Shown: piece by piece, positions 13,212 through 23,639 of the stretch
How positions within the stretch are numbered: the stretch's first letter is position 1
Layout of the letters: each line of letters starts with the position of its first letter
DNA from: Diogma glabrata
Lineage: Eukaryota; Arthropoda; Insecta; Diptera; Cylindrotomidae
Assembly (NCBI GenBank): GCA_963693315.1
Contig: OY856186.1
Span: 285,282,492 to 285,346,491, forward strand
Length of the DNA: 64,000 nucleotides
Direction of reading: 5' to 3'
Position numbers and translations under genes: made by a program
The notes under the pieces: model-generated
The model's input: the letters and a program-made list of their open reading frames with translations, nothing else
Databases searched by the model: none
What the model was told of the DNA's origin: nothing

Positions 13212-15444
13212 TTATGATGCAAGGACGTAAAGCTAAAGATTTTGGACGTATGTGGAGTTTACAAATCGAGGCGTTAGCCAAAATTTGCACCCACATTATG
13301 TCCAAAATAGCTTACCGTGCGTCGGTAAAAATAGTACATTATTTAATTAGGAGCTAAAGTTATACTTTTTGTGTTGAGTCTATAGTTTTAATTACAATTA
13401 CAATTATAGACGATACACAAAAAGTCACTTTAGCTCCGAATTAAATACACTATTTTTTCGGCAAACGTTTAAATTTTTTATAAATATGAAATTAATACAT
13501 CAAAATTTTTATAAATATGAATTTGTATCGTCATAATTACTTCCAAAAAAGAGGAAAAAACATTTAAATTTGTATGAATAAAATTTTTTTATCAAAGCAG
13601 TCTTTTCAAAATTTCATAATCCAATTGAAATAGTTGTTATTTTGTTGTCACAGTTAAGTTGTCCTATTGTTGTCCTATTAAGCTGTTTGTTATGTTTGTT
13701 GTCATAGTAACATACAATAATTCAAAATATCATAATCCAATGAGAATCAACTTATTTTTTGTTGTCATAGTTATACAATTTGTTTGAAAAAATAACAAAA
13801 TAACAAATAAAAAATGCTACTTTACAGCCCCCGTAGTATAAAATAAAAATGGCGTTACTTTTGCAGCCGCAGTCAAAAAGTAAGACTTTAACCAAAACCT
13901 CCTTAATCATAGCCCTACTGATTCATGCCATTTGCAATAAACAATGAACATTGCCATATGCAAAAAATTGGATTAGTGTTTTTGATTAAATATTTTTGAA
14001 TTTTTTTATATGGAGTTTTATTTTTCCAGATGGCGTTAATGTTTATGGCGAATTTTTGAATTTTTTTTATATTGAGTTTTAATTTCAAAATGGCGCTACA
14101 AGTTCACGAATTTTTTTGTGCTACAAAATGAGCTACGCTTCTATATCGGGGGTTTTGCTTTAACTAACTCCGTAGTGGCAGTAAAGTTAAACTTTACAGC
14201 CGTTTGCCGAAAAAAAAATAAATTATATGTCTAGCAACAATTTATTTAGTGTAAGAAAATTAGAATAGTTAAATCTGTGAGTCATATCTATAGCGAACTT
14301 GAATGGTTGGGGCATTTTAATGAAATGATAACAATATTTCTATTGTTTTAATGTAAACATAAAAAACAAAAAAAAAAGAAAATGAATAAAAATACCAAAA
14401 TATTTTAGCAAAAACTTGTATGTCTCGCGGTTTGTTATAACAAATTGTATTATTTTTTATGAAATTCAAACAAATATCGCCGAAGTAAGGTTTATTAGGT
14501 AATTATAGTGGTTTAAACTTGTCGAAACAAAGATTTCGAAAAGGAGGCGAATTTATAATCAGTCATTTTTTTGGCTGTGAATCATGATCAACATTTGATA
14601 GTTTTGCTGTCATCATCAACTCGAATATTGCTGTTTTGCAAGTCAGTCAATAATAACACCATCACAACAGTTATCCCCTACTGCATCGTCACCATTTAAA
14701 AAAAAAATTATTTGCATAACGGTTGTATCACAATCTTAATAAATACGAGTAGTGGAGGTCAACAACTGATAACAACATTATCACCAGCACAGTGATAGCA
14801 ATGAAAATAATAATGATAGTATTGATGAACGTAACTTAAATTGTAACATTTGTGGCAGTTCTGTATATGGTCCTTTCGAGAGTTAATCATATGTTAGTAA
14901 TCATCCGTTTTATTGAAAGAGCATAATCTTACTATTTTAATAATTTTAATAATAAAAAAATCGCCTTTTCACTTGGCGCAACGAATTCAGTTGTTAGCCG
15001 TTATTTAAGATACTCGTGATGTTAGGCTAGGAATGAAGAAGGTGGTGAGGAGTTGGATCTTCTACAGTCATGAGGTGAATGATTCATATATTTCCTAATT
15101 TTTTTTATGTAAATAAAGGACTAGTATTGTTGTGGATGTGAAGGTTTTGGATTCTTCGATTTATGAGTCGTTAGAATCTAATTTATTTATTTTATTTTGC
15201 TTCCGTCCGTTTCTACAGTCTCTTTTGCGCGCATGTTGATTTACTTGTGCTGAAGAAGAGGGGATAATCTCACTTGAGCCTACGAGACTGAAGCTTTACG
15301 GATTGAAACTTCATCTTGGTTCACAGTCTCCTTGATTGTTCCTGCTAGGGGTTCCCTAGCAGGTTTAGTGTTCATTACAATATCATAATATGTATTCATT
15401 TAGAACGGTCTGGAGGCAAAAACCTTATATAATTTTTTAAAACT

Positions 15445-15468
15445 GTTGAGTACTTTTGAGTACTCAAC
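15445..15468. repeat. Hairpin at the duplication breakpoint
   Basis: GTTGAGTAC-TTTTGA-GTACTCAAC, a perfect 9-bp stem with a 6-nt loop. The duplication unit ends at 15461, inside the right arm. The corresponding site at 7989-8005 retains only the left arm and loop. Confidence 0.85.
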
Positions 15469-15662
15469 TAGCAATTAATACTTTTTAAAAGAGTTTTAAT
15501 TATAGTTCAGTTTCTTAAATTTTAAAATATTGTTTTACTTTGCAGTTAATTTATTTACAGCGAAAACTTGTAAGCCTTTTCACTACTTTTTAACCACGTA
15601 AAAATAAAAAAATTTAGAATAACGAGAAAAGCTGTCAATTATTGATCAATAATACTGTTTAC

Positions 15663-15807
15663 CTTCCATTTGTTGGCAAAGGAAATCCATCCAATGTCCA
15701 TGAAACCTGCGGAGTTGGATTCCCACCCGCTGAGCATTTCAACGAAACCGCTGGACCTGGTTGAAGAGTTTGCTCAATAAAACTATATAGTAGATTAGGT
15801 GGAGCAT
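15663..15807 (-). CDS. Dscam2: Dscam-family exon: N-terminal half of an Ig domain
   Basis: Reads APPNLLYSFIEQTLQPGPA, then SLKCSAGGNPTPQVSWTLDG, and ends in LPTNGR. This is the first half of an I-set immunoglobulin domain, with the first disulfide cysteine (LKCSA) and the core tryptophan (SWTLDG). Splice sites fit: acceptor TTTATTTGTAG and donor AAG|GTAAAC. The exon is 145 bp, starts in phase 1 (G|AT, completing the Asp of LGD from the previous exon) and ends in phase 2 within an Arg codon. The family acts in neuronal recognition and self-avoidance as a membrane Ig/FNIII receptor. Dscam family is secure. The Dscam2 paralogue is my recognition of the ELQLGDAPP and SFIEQTLQPGPAVSLKC region and is not proven. 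The next downstream exon is not in the window, so its intron is longer than 15 kb. Confidence 0.93.
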
Positions 15808-18146
15808 CTACAAATAAAAAATTATAATTCCAATATCAATTACACTAGTTTACAAGAAAAATCTCCTTAAATAAAACCCAACTTTTCTTATAGATTTTGA
15901 CCTGCTAATTACTAATATCATATTCATTTTTTTAGGTTAGCTCTTGTTTTTGAGATATTCGCGAAAAACCAATTTTTTCTGTGAACCAAAATGTTATTTC
16001 GGTTTTTGGATAGTATATTTTACAAAACATACAAATTTAATATATAAATAAAACAAGTACATAGCAAAGATACTATCAAACATTTTGAACTATTTTTTGT
16101 AAAAATTCATCAAGGATTCTGGAAGTTACAATCGAAACAAGTTGAAAAAAATCAAAAATTTACGGTTTTTTAAAATTTTTCAATATTCAACGCTATAAAT
16201 TTTTAACAAACAATGATTTCAAATATATTTAATTTCTTGGAGCCTATAGTTAATTCGATTTCCTGTCTTTTAAGTTAAAAAACACGAATATTGTTGCAAT
16301 TTGCAACAAGTTATACAGGCTTTCCCAAAAAAAGTCAAAACTATAAATTTGGAGATAAAATTTTTTAGAAAGAATAATTTAAATTCTGCAACATAATTGA
16401 TTTATCTATGAATTGTTATACAGACTTTCGAGCTAAAATTGCGAGTTATGGTCAAAACCTGGTCGTAACACAACGTTAAAACATTAAATGAACATTTTCT
16501 CTGTTGTACCATCTTGAATGTGTTAAATTGCAGTTGACATAACTATTTTTCGACATCCACGGTTTATCTTCATCCAATTCTATGCCGAAGTAATAAAGAT
16601 ATGCAATTCTTATAAATGGAGTGATTTTTTAGCAGGATGCTAATTCCACAAATAACACAAAATGAATTTGGTCTATTTTTACACTTAAAACTTCTTGACG
16701 ATGCCATTTAAATAAATTAACTTTACACTTTACTATTTTGAAAGAACTTTTAACTGATGTTTGATAACGACTGACTTGTAACACATTATTTACGATGCGG
16801 CACAAAAAGAAAAGAAGAAATACATAAACGCTGTTGAAATAAGAAAAACTCAAAATCTATAAGTTTTAACTCGAAAATCGATATAACAACTCATATATAA
16901 ATCAATTATGTTGCAGAATTTAAATTATTCTTAGCAAAAAAATTTTTTTCGAAATTTTAAGTTTTGACTTTTTTTGGGAAAACCTGAATAACTTGTGCAC
17001 ATTTCACCAATATTCGTGTTTTTTAACTTAAAAGATTACAGGCTTCAAAAAATTAAAAAAATTTACAATCATTGTTAGTTCAAAATTTATGCCGTTGAAT
17101 ATTGAAAAATGTAAATAAAACGTACATTTTTGATTTTTTTTTCAACTTTTTTCGTTTGTAACTTCCATAATCCTTTATGGATTTTTACCAAAAATAGCGC
17201 AACATGTTTTTTAGCATCTTTACTATGCACTTGTTTCATTAATATATTAAATTTGTTTGTTTTGTAAAATATGCAATCCAAAAACCGTAATAACCTTTTT
17301 TTCACCGAAAAAAATGGTTTTTCATGAATATCTCAAAAACAAGAGCTAACCTAAAAAAATGATTATGATATTCGTGTTCAGCAGGTCCAAATCCACAAGA
17401 AAAGTTGGATTTTAGGAAGACACAAAAAGTTTGAATTTGTAAACTAGCGTTATTTTTATATATAAGCATTTATTTTAAACTGTGATTATGGAAACACCCT
17501 CAAAATATATTTATTATTTTTTATCTATCCATCATTCCTTATTCCTATCCCATTCATGAAGCCAAAACAATATAATTTATCACTCGCGAAATAATAAAAT
17601 TTAAGGATTATAAGTTTACGATGATAAACTGTGAGGAGAATACAATTACTGTTTAAACAAATATAATGCGAAAAAGAGAGGGGGAAATAATCTGTAGTGT
17701 GAGTTGGTATAAAGTTGAAATCGAATTTTTTTTTTGCGTTGGAAGTTATGATTAGCATAGATTTATTAAAACCCTATTTCTTTAACCTACAAATTACGTC
17801 GAAAACAGATAAGTCCACTTGAATTCATATCGATTTTCGAAATTTTCTCATATTTTTGTATATTTTTTCAAACAAAAGCTTTCTTTGTATAAATCAATCA
17901 GGTTATTTATTTTCAAATCAATTTAAAATAAATTTATTAATTTTTAATATTTTTGAATTTGATTACAATTTAAGCTGGAAGCATTTAAAAGTGTATTTAA
18001 AATGATTTGAATACAATTAAATCATAAAATCGACATTATCCTTAATAAATTTGTTGTTGGTAAAATGTAATTGAGAGATTATTGTTGGATGAGGCACAGT
18101 GGATTATGATTAATTTACGAATGTATAAACTGATACAAAAATTTAC
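15808..18146 (-). other. Dscam intron (2,339 bp)
   Basis: Bounded by donor CTGGGAG|GTAAAT at 18147/18146 and acceptor TTTATTTGTAG at the right edge of the 15663-15807 exon. It is mostly filled by a large foldback (15843-17450). The rest (17451-18146) is AT-rich with no coding signal. Confidence 0.85.
15843..17450. mobile_element. Large foldback element with ~600-bp arms
   Basis: The left arm (about 15843-16440) and right arm (about 16860-17450) are inverted copies at roughly 80 percent by eye, ending in CTAGTTTACAA and TTGTAAACTAG. Shared landmarks: AGGTTAGCTCTTGTTTTTGA, CAATATTCAACG and AAAAAGTCAAAAC. The centre of about 400 bp is unrelated. No transposase seen. Target duplication not resolved. 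Confidence 0.8.
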
Positions 18147-18294
18147 CTCCCAGTTGTAGTTCTGCGGATGCTTGAAATGTATCACCTTCTTGTCTGCGAA
18201 CAACACATTGATACATTCCTTTATCTTCACGACCTACGTTCGTTATTAACAACGTATCTCCTATTCGTCCAGAGCTGGGAAGCTGACGTCCATC
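18147..18294 (-). CDS. Dscam2: Dscam-family exon: C-terminal half of an Ig domain
   Basis: Reads DGRQLPSSGRIGDTLLI, then REDKGMYQCVVRRQEGDTFQ and ends in SAELQLG. It holds the D-x-G-x-Y-x-C motif of Ig strand F with the second disulfide cysteine. Phase 0 entry follows the WYK of the preceding exon. It exits in phase 1 (GGA G|GT), rebuilding LGDAPP with the next exon. Length 148 bp. Acceptor TTTTTAAAG, donor GGGAG|GTAAAT. Splicing of three exons in one frame, with no stops, argues that the gene is functional. Each Ig domain is split between two exons, as is usual in Dscam genes. Confidence 0.94.
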
Positions 18295-18352
18295 CTTTAA
18301 AAATATGTATTTATTGAAATTTATAATTCTATTCTTTTGAAAAATTATTTAC
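18295..18352 (-). other. Minimal 58-bp Dscam intron
   Basis: Lies between donor ATAAG|GTAAAT and acceptor TTTTTAAAG. It is near the lower size limit for insect introns and contrasts with multi-kilobase introns on either side. Confidence 0.88.
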
Positions 18353-18653
18353 CTTATACCATGTGATATGATGTAAAGAAACAGGCATTCCGTTACTTGA
18401 CACTAAACACCGGTACTCAGCTGTTCCACCCATATGTACACTCAAAATATTTGGAGATATTTCTACTTGTAATGGAGTTGCAACTGATAATCGTAATTCC
18501 GCACTTGCATCACCAGCAGCGTTTGATGCAGAACATTTATATGTGCCTGCATCTTCTGCTGTTACAGCTTCAATGGCTAAAACTGGCCCAAGTAGTCGAA
18601 CTCTGGGACCAGTTAATACGGGTAATGCTTCCGGTCCACTTCCAGAATACCAT
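18353..18653 (-). CDS. Dscam2: Dscam-family exon: end of one Ig domain and start of the next
   Basis: One leading base completes a codon, followed by 100 codons. It starts WYSGSGPEALPVLTGPRVRL, then AIEAVTAEDAGTYKCSASNA, which is the C-terminal half of an Ig domain with D-A-G-T-Y-K-C. It continues with VEISPNILSVHMGGTAEYRC and HHITWYK, the first half of the following domain with its Cys and Trp. Donor ATAAG|GTAAAT; acceptor is a T-rich tract ending CAG. Entry phase 2, exit phase 0. Together the three exons encode half an Ig, one whole Ig and another half. By comparison with the family this is around Ig4-Ig6. The upstream exon was not found, so another long intron lies to the right. Confidence 0.94.
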
Positions 18654-19420
18654 CTGAAAAAAAGCCCAAATTTTTTATTTTATTTTTCTAATAAATTACG
18701 TTTGGAATTTTATTACCCATATTACCCCAAAAAACATAAATAAATATCCATCCCAAAACCCAAATTTGATAAACAAAGAAAAATTCAATCAAAAAAATCA
18801 AAGTCTAAATTCTTTTTCTTCTTCAATTTCTAGCATTTTCTACATATTTTTCTTATCCACATTCCCTTTGACACTTTTTATTGTATTGAAAATAAAGAGA
18901 TGACAATGATACTGATTATGATGGAAATACAAGAAGATAATGGATGAAAATTGAAAAACATGAAAATAACAATATAATAAAAAAAAATCTCGGTTCTGCT
19001 TTAAATTGATCATTAAAATGTACAAGATAAAAGAACAAAAACAATTTGGAACAACATATTTTTGTATAAATACGCAAATTAACTGCGTACCAAGGGAAGT
19101 TTTTTATGAAGTTGCAAGTAAATATTAGATAATCCCTATATACGGTAATAAAACCAATTGATAAAATATAGCAAACAAATTTAACTTACTGTCAGCTACT
19201 GTTTATCAAATCAGTAAACAGTCCTTAAGGTTGATAGTTGATACGTGCTATATCGTTAAACTAAATAGAAGTATCAATTTCATTTCAAATTAATTTTTGC
19301 CACTTCTACGGGCAATTCTTGCAAATCTCGGTTTATTGTTTCAACCCAAATATCAATTTAAAGATAAAACAAGATTTAATTTACTTTGAACGACAATATT
19401 ATACTGATACCAACTGTTTA
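18654..19420. other. Dscam upstream intron, no other feature
   Basis: AT-rich and non-coding. A short palindrome ACTGTTTA/TAAACAGT occurs near 19198-19223. No splice-compatible exon recognised. Confidence 0.6.
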
Positions 19421-19422
19421 GA

Positions 19423-19557
19423 AATAGTACATTTCGTAACAAGTGGAGAAAGTAAGTTATTTCAGCATTGGTGAAAGTTTGTGCACGAGCGATAGCGAGT
19501 GCAAACAATTCACCAATTCTGAAATAACTTACTTTCTCCACGAGTTACGAACAGTGC
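19423..19557. repeat. Foldback FB1 with GAGCGATAGCGAG loop
   Basis: Arms CGTAACAAGTGGAGAAAGTA... and ...TACTTTCTCCACGAGTTACG pair over about 55 bp with few mismatches. The small loop contains GCACGAGCGATAGCGAGTGC. Similar loop motifs occur in FB2 (20043) and FB3 (57236), whose arms differ. Confidence 0.85.
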
Positions 19558-19560
19558 TTT

Positions 19561-19812
19561 TCATAATTTCTCTCGTGATAACTCTTTAAAATAAACCAGT
19601 AAAACATTTTCCGACGGTGATTGAGCTTTTTTCTCTTTCATCCAAGAGCAAAACGTGTTGTATGTTGCTATATATTTGTCTCTAGACTTGTCCGGTAGAA
19701 GCTCTAAATGAATATTTGCAGCAGCTTCACCAAATTCATTAGGTCCACCATCACTCAAGTCACTTGTAGGATCTTCCATTTGTGTTTTGTTTCTGTTTCT
19801 GCTCTGAATCAA
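19561..19812 (-). pseudogene. N-terminal fragment of a tyrosine-recombinase (Crypton-like) protein
   Basis: The open frame contains LLPDKSRDKYIATYNTFCSW, then KKAQSPSENVLLVYFKEL, and stops where the FB1-side sequence begins. This resembles the SAM-like core-binding N-terminus of the phage-integrase-type recombinases that are multicopy in insects and derived from Cryptons. The catalytic domain (R...HxxR...Y) is absent, so the gene is truncated to about 80 codons. It may belong to a non-autonomous unit with the flanking foldbacks. Family match is from memory of the SENVLLAYF-type motif; no search was run. Confidence 0.6.
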
Positions 19813-20042
19813 TTTACAAGGAAGTTGAACAATGAACTGAAATAGTTTGTTTGACAGGAATCACTCGCGTACATTGATTTAAAAAAGAAAATTTGAGGCC
19901 AAAACTTCAGCAGTTACGATAAGTAATCGACAGCGGTTACGATATGAACTTATCTAAACTGCTTTGATATTGACAGCTTTCGCAACGCTGGACAATTAAA
20001 GCAAAGTGTACTTTTTAGAGAGAAATTATAAAAATAACGACT

Positions 20043-20162
20043 CTTGTATGGGCTTAGAATGAATGCAATTCTTCACGAGGATGAAGTTTCCCGAAACGAG
20101 CGTAGCGAGTGGAGGGAATCATCCGAGTGAAGAATTGCCATCATCCTAAGCGAATACAAGAT
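20043..20162. repeat. Foldback FB2 with GAGCGTAGCGAG loop
   Basis: Arms CTTGTATGGGCTTAG... / ...CTAAGCGAATACAAG and GCAATTCTTCAC / GTGAAGAATTGC, with loop ACGAGCGTAGCGAGTGG. Immediately right, TTTATCCACGACT (20168-20180) is inverted at 21172-21184. Confidence 0.8.
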
Positions 20163-20311
20163 GCTATTTTATCCACGACTTTAAAATATTTTGTTTAATT
20201 TCCAGTTTTCATGCAAAATTTGTATCGCCATATTGAAATAAAAACATCAAAGATAGCGAAAAACAAAACAAGTTTGTTGTTTAATTTGTTAGGGGAATAT
20301 TTAATAAACTA

Positions 20312-21076
20312 CCCAAGTAGGTTTTGCCAGACATTGACATACGGCCAGGCACTGGTCCATTAATGGTTAACAGTACTTGGCTATTGTTACTGGGCCAATA
20401 CTAGAACCAATCATCGGCCGATCTATGGTTTACAGAAAATAGCCAGTATATTGTTACCTTTGAATGGCCAAGCACTGGCCCATGAATGGTAAATATTACT
20501 TGGCTATTGTTATTGGGCCAGTACTGTAGCCATGAATTTGCCAATCCGTCATTTTTTTAAAATTTCAGTAGAGTATTATCCTTTTTAGAAATACATAGTT
20601 TGAAAAATTTCACATATAGTTTAGTTATCGCCTTGTCGGTTGAAAGACTATGGTAATATAGAAAAGGTTGGTATATATATGTTTTAATTTATTTTCATTT
20701 CTATTTTTTTTTAATTATTTTGTAAATAATTTATTTAAATTTATGTATAAAAAATATTATTTTATATTTTTTTTAATGGCAACTGAACCAGTTGTATGGG
20801 GAGTTTTGAATTTTTTTCGTCATTTTTATTTTATTTTAAATTTGTTTGTATTTAATTTATTTAAATTTACATATGATAATAATGTATATTTTTTTTAACG
20901 GCCCAGTCATGGTTGCCAGTATTTGGCCCAAGAATGGCAACCATTTATTGTCCGAAGTTATCATCCAGTAAAATTATGTTAATGGCCCAGTCGTGGTTGC
21001 CAGTACTCGCCCATTGCTGCATTACTGGCTGCCAGTAATGGACCATTACTGGAGCAGCTGTACAACCTTGTATGGG
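20312..21076. mobile_element. Non-autonomous DNA element, TA flanks, subterminal GGCCAGTACTGG repeats
   Basis: Starts CCCAAGTAGGTT and ends AACCTTGTATGGG (imperfect inverted repeats), with TA on both sides at 20310-20311 and 21077-21078. Left half: two direct copies about 116 bp apart of a block with ACTTGGCTATTGTTA. Right half: inverted-orientation GGCCCAGTCRTGGTTGCCAG blocks. The centre is T-rich without coding sequence. Superfamily not assigned. Confidence 0.65.
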
Positions 21077-21282
21077 TATAGAGCTGTTAAAGAATTTTAA
21101 TCAAATTCACTAGTTGTGGAATGAATACAATTACAATGGAAGACATACGCATGGAAAGCATATATTCTTTAGTAGTCGTGGATAAAGACATTTAAAAAAA
21201 ACATATTGGCATTTTGCTAGTTCGCCATTTTGTTCAACCGAAATTTATCTATCCACCATTTTGTTTAATCATAATTATGATA

Positions 21283-23550
21283 CTTTTTTGTCTTTTCAAT
21301 CGGTGATGTCCAAACTTTATTAAAACCATTAATATTTTTTTCTAAAACATCATTTATTTACCGACGTTTCGCCCTTCGTCTGAGAGCATCATCACAGGTG
21401 TAAAAACTGTTAATAAAATTACATCATATCACTAATGTTATTGGTTAAATTATTTTTGGGACACTCATATCTTTTATTTAACATTTAATAAAATTAATAA
21501 AAATAATAAAAATCGAACTATGAAAAATCAATAAAAGTCAACTTACTATGTTTTATTGTCACGTTAAAATTTTTTAAGCAACATTGTGTCTTACATACAG
21601 ATGTAAATTTACCGGTAAAATATATTTGTGGTAATTTTACCGTAAAATTACCGGTAAGATTGGTAAAATTGGTAATATTGGTAAAATATAAAACTATTTC
21701 AAAACATTTAAATATAGTTCCAATTTCATTTAATTTAAAATTGATGACTATCACAATCATTTCTAGTTTATGAAAACATAAAATGCAAATCAAATATATT
21801 ATTATCGAGTGTAAACATCTTCACTCGCAGAGTATTATAGACAGGAACATACATATGCAACAATGGCAAATTCTTTTATGCCCATCCATACATGAACAAA
21901 GTTCAGCCGTTGTTATTTTAACAGGACATCTTAAAAACAGGCTGCCCGCTATTTTCAGAACTGCAAAAATGCAACAAATCTTGAACACACTGGCTTCAAC
22001 GATAGTTGCTTTCTTCACTGTTATTCAAAATTATGAGTTTTTGAAAACACAGACGTATTCGGAAATGTTTATGTATTACGCATGGAATGGAAGTAGAAAT
22101 GCATTTTAATGGCTTAAATGCAAAGAGCAAATTGACAGATAATCAAGCATTTTCAATGAAACCTACTTTGGTAAAGACTGTACGCAATGGATCCCAATCA
22201 AGCTTCTTTCAACGCATGTGATTAGAAAATTAACCCGGTTCAATGCTTTCCTGCAATTGAGAATTGTTAACGGCGTTACACATCTCACTTTTCGCGTACA
22301 ACATTTACCATGGCCGACACTGGGATAAATGTATGCATTATGTGTGCAACATGTCACATCATAATCTAATTCATGCATTGTTTCTTTCTCTTTCATGGCA
22401 AAATATAAATCGCAAATTGCTGAAGATATTTGCCTTTAAAAACGCAAGAAATATTTAAACATGAACGTGCGTTTCGCAGTGAAAATTTACAACGAAGCAT
22501 TGATAATGGTGAACGTGAACAAAATTACTACACTAGTGACCTTTGAGGGTGATTAACAGGGATAATCAGCAAACTGTCAATATCAGGGTAGGAAAACCCT
22601 TCTTCATGGCAGCAATTTGATCCCATAATGACATAGATTTACCTTTTGCCTCATCCAGAATAGCGCGTTATTGCTACCAGGGGAAAAAACTACCCATTCC
22701 AACCCACCGATTGACACCAGTAGACAAAATAAATGCTTGTCTAAATTACTCAACTTAGAACACGTAGAGACGTTAAAATTCCCTATAACATTTATGGCTG
22801 TTCAGCTTCAAATAGATCGATCAGTTGAGATATTCTCACAACAATGTTGCGTGTACATTTTTAATTATACGAGTTTTCAACAAAAAAGCACGAACTTTAA
22901 TTTTTATTAAATAAAAATTATTCAAATTTTATTGCAATTTTACCAATTTTACCAAGCCTAAGTAATATTACGTAATATTACCAATTTTACCGGTAATCTT
23001 ACCATGGGTAAAATTACTTTTACATCTGTAGTCTTACACTACAATTTTTTAACGGAGTATCTGTTGTTTTTTGGTTAAACCGTTTCTAGAATTATTATAA
23101 TTATTTTATATTTATTTAAGTTTTACTTTATAAATAGTATTCCTTACGAAACGGTTTAACCAAAAACCAACAGATACTCCTTAAAAAATTGTGTTGTAAG
23201 ACACAATGTTGCTTAAAAAATTTTAACGTGACAAACATAGTAAGTTGACTTTTATTGATTTTTCATAGTTCGATTTTTATTATTTTTATCAATTTTATTA
23301 AATGTTATATAAAAGATATAATCGTCAAATTGTCCCAAAAATAATTTAACCAATAACATTAGTGATATGTTTTAATTTTATTAACAGTTTTTACACCTGT
23401 GATGATGCTCTCAGACGAAGGGCGAAACGTCGACAAACGAATAATGTTTCAGAAAAAAATATTAATGGTTTTAATAAAGTTTGGACATCACCGATTGAAA
23501 AGACAAAAAAATTAATACCTACAGTCCAATTAAAAATTTTTTTTAAAAAA
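21283..23550. mobile_element. Long inverted-repeat element, interrupted by a hAT-like insertion
   Basis: The outer arms (about 21284-21595 and 23199-23512) are inverted and nearly identical. Each carries GACGTTTCGCCCTTCGTCTG or its complement, a CGAAACGTC motif seen in Penelope-like terminal repeats. The inner part (23040-23200) forms a second foldback, TTTTTTAACGGAGTATCTGT and its complement. ATAATTATGATA is repeated directly at 21271-21282 and 23551-23562 and may be a target duplication. No coding sequence of its own. Confidence 0.7.
21596..23030. mobile_element. hAT-like element with 8-bp target duplication GTCTTACA
   Basis: TACAGATGTAAA at the left end and TTTACATCTGTA at the right end form perfect 12-bp inverted repeats. 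GTCTTACA flanks both sides (21588-21595 and 23031-23038). Runs of ACCGGTAAAAT and TTACCAATTTTACC at both ends are subterminal repeats. The interior of 1.2 kb has no recognisable transposase. The empty site can be read from the opposite arm of the host inverted repeat. The 8-bp duplication supports hAT; the TIR is not a textbook hAT TIR. Confidence 0.78.
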
Positions 23551-23639
23551 ATAATTATGATATTTGGCACTTTTTTTATGAATAAAAAGTGTTGTGTTAT
23601 ACGGTTTACAATATACGTCACAAATATACGTCACAACAA

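Larger units (their letters stand above)
8006..15461. repeat. Tandem duplication unit 2 (7,456 bp)
   Basis: Direct copy of 550-8005. At 8006 the LINE-A1 RT is cut mid-domain and abuts unit-1 flank, which is what a direct tandem duplication predicts and an independent LINE insertion does not. Right of 15461 the sequence is unique and leads into the Dscam exon. Confidence 0.95.

Noticed and set aside
18397..18743. Plus-strand ORFs over the Dscam exons
   Set aside because: Antisense shadows of the minus-strand exon, which has splice sites, phase and Ig motifs.
21783..22109. 108-codon ORF inside the hAT-like element at 21596
   Set aside because: No transposase motif (no hATC, no RW block), and an equally long antisense frame is present.
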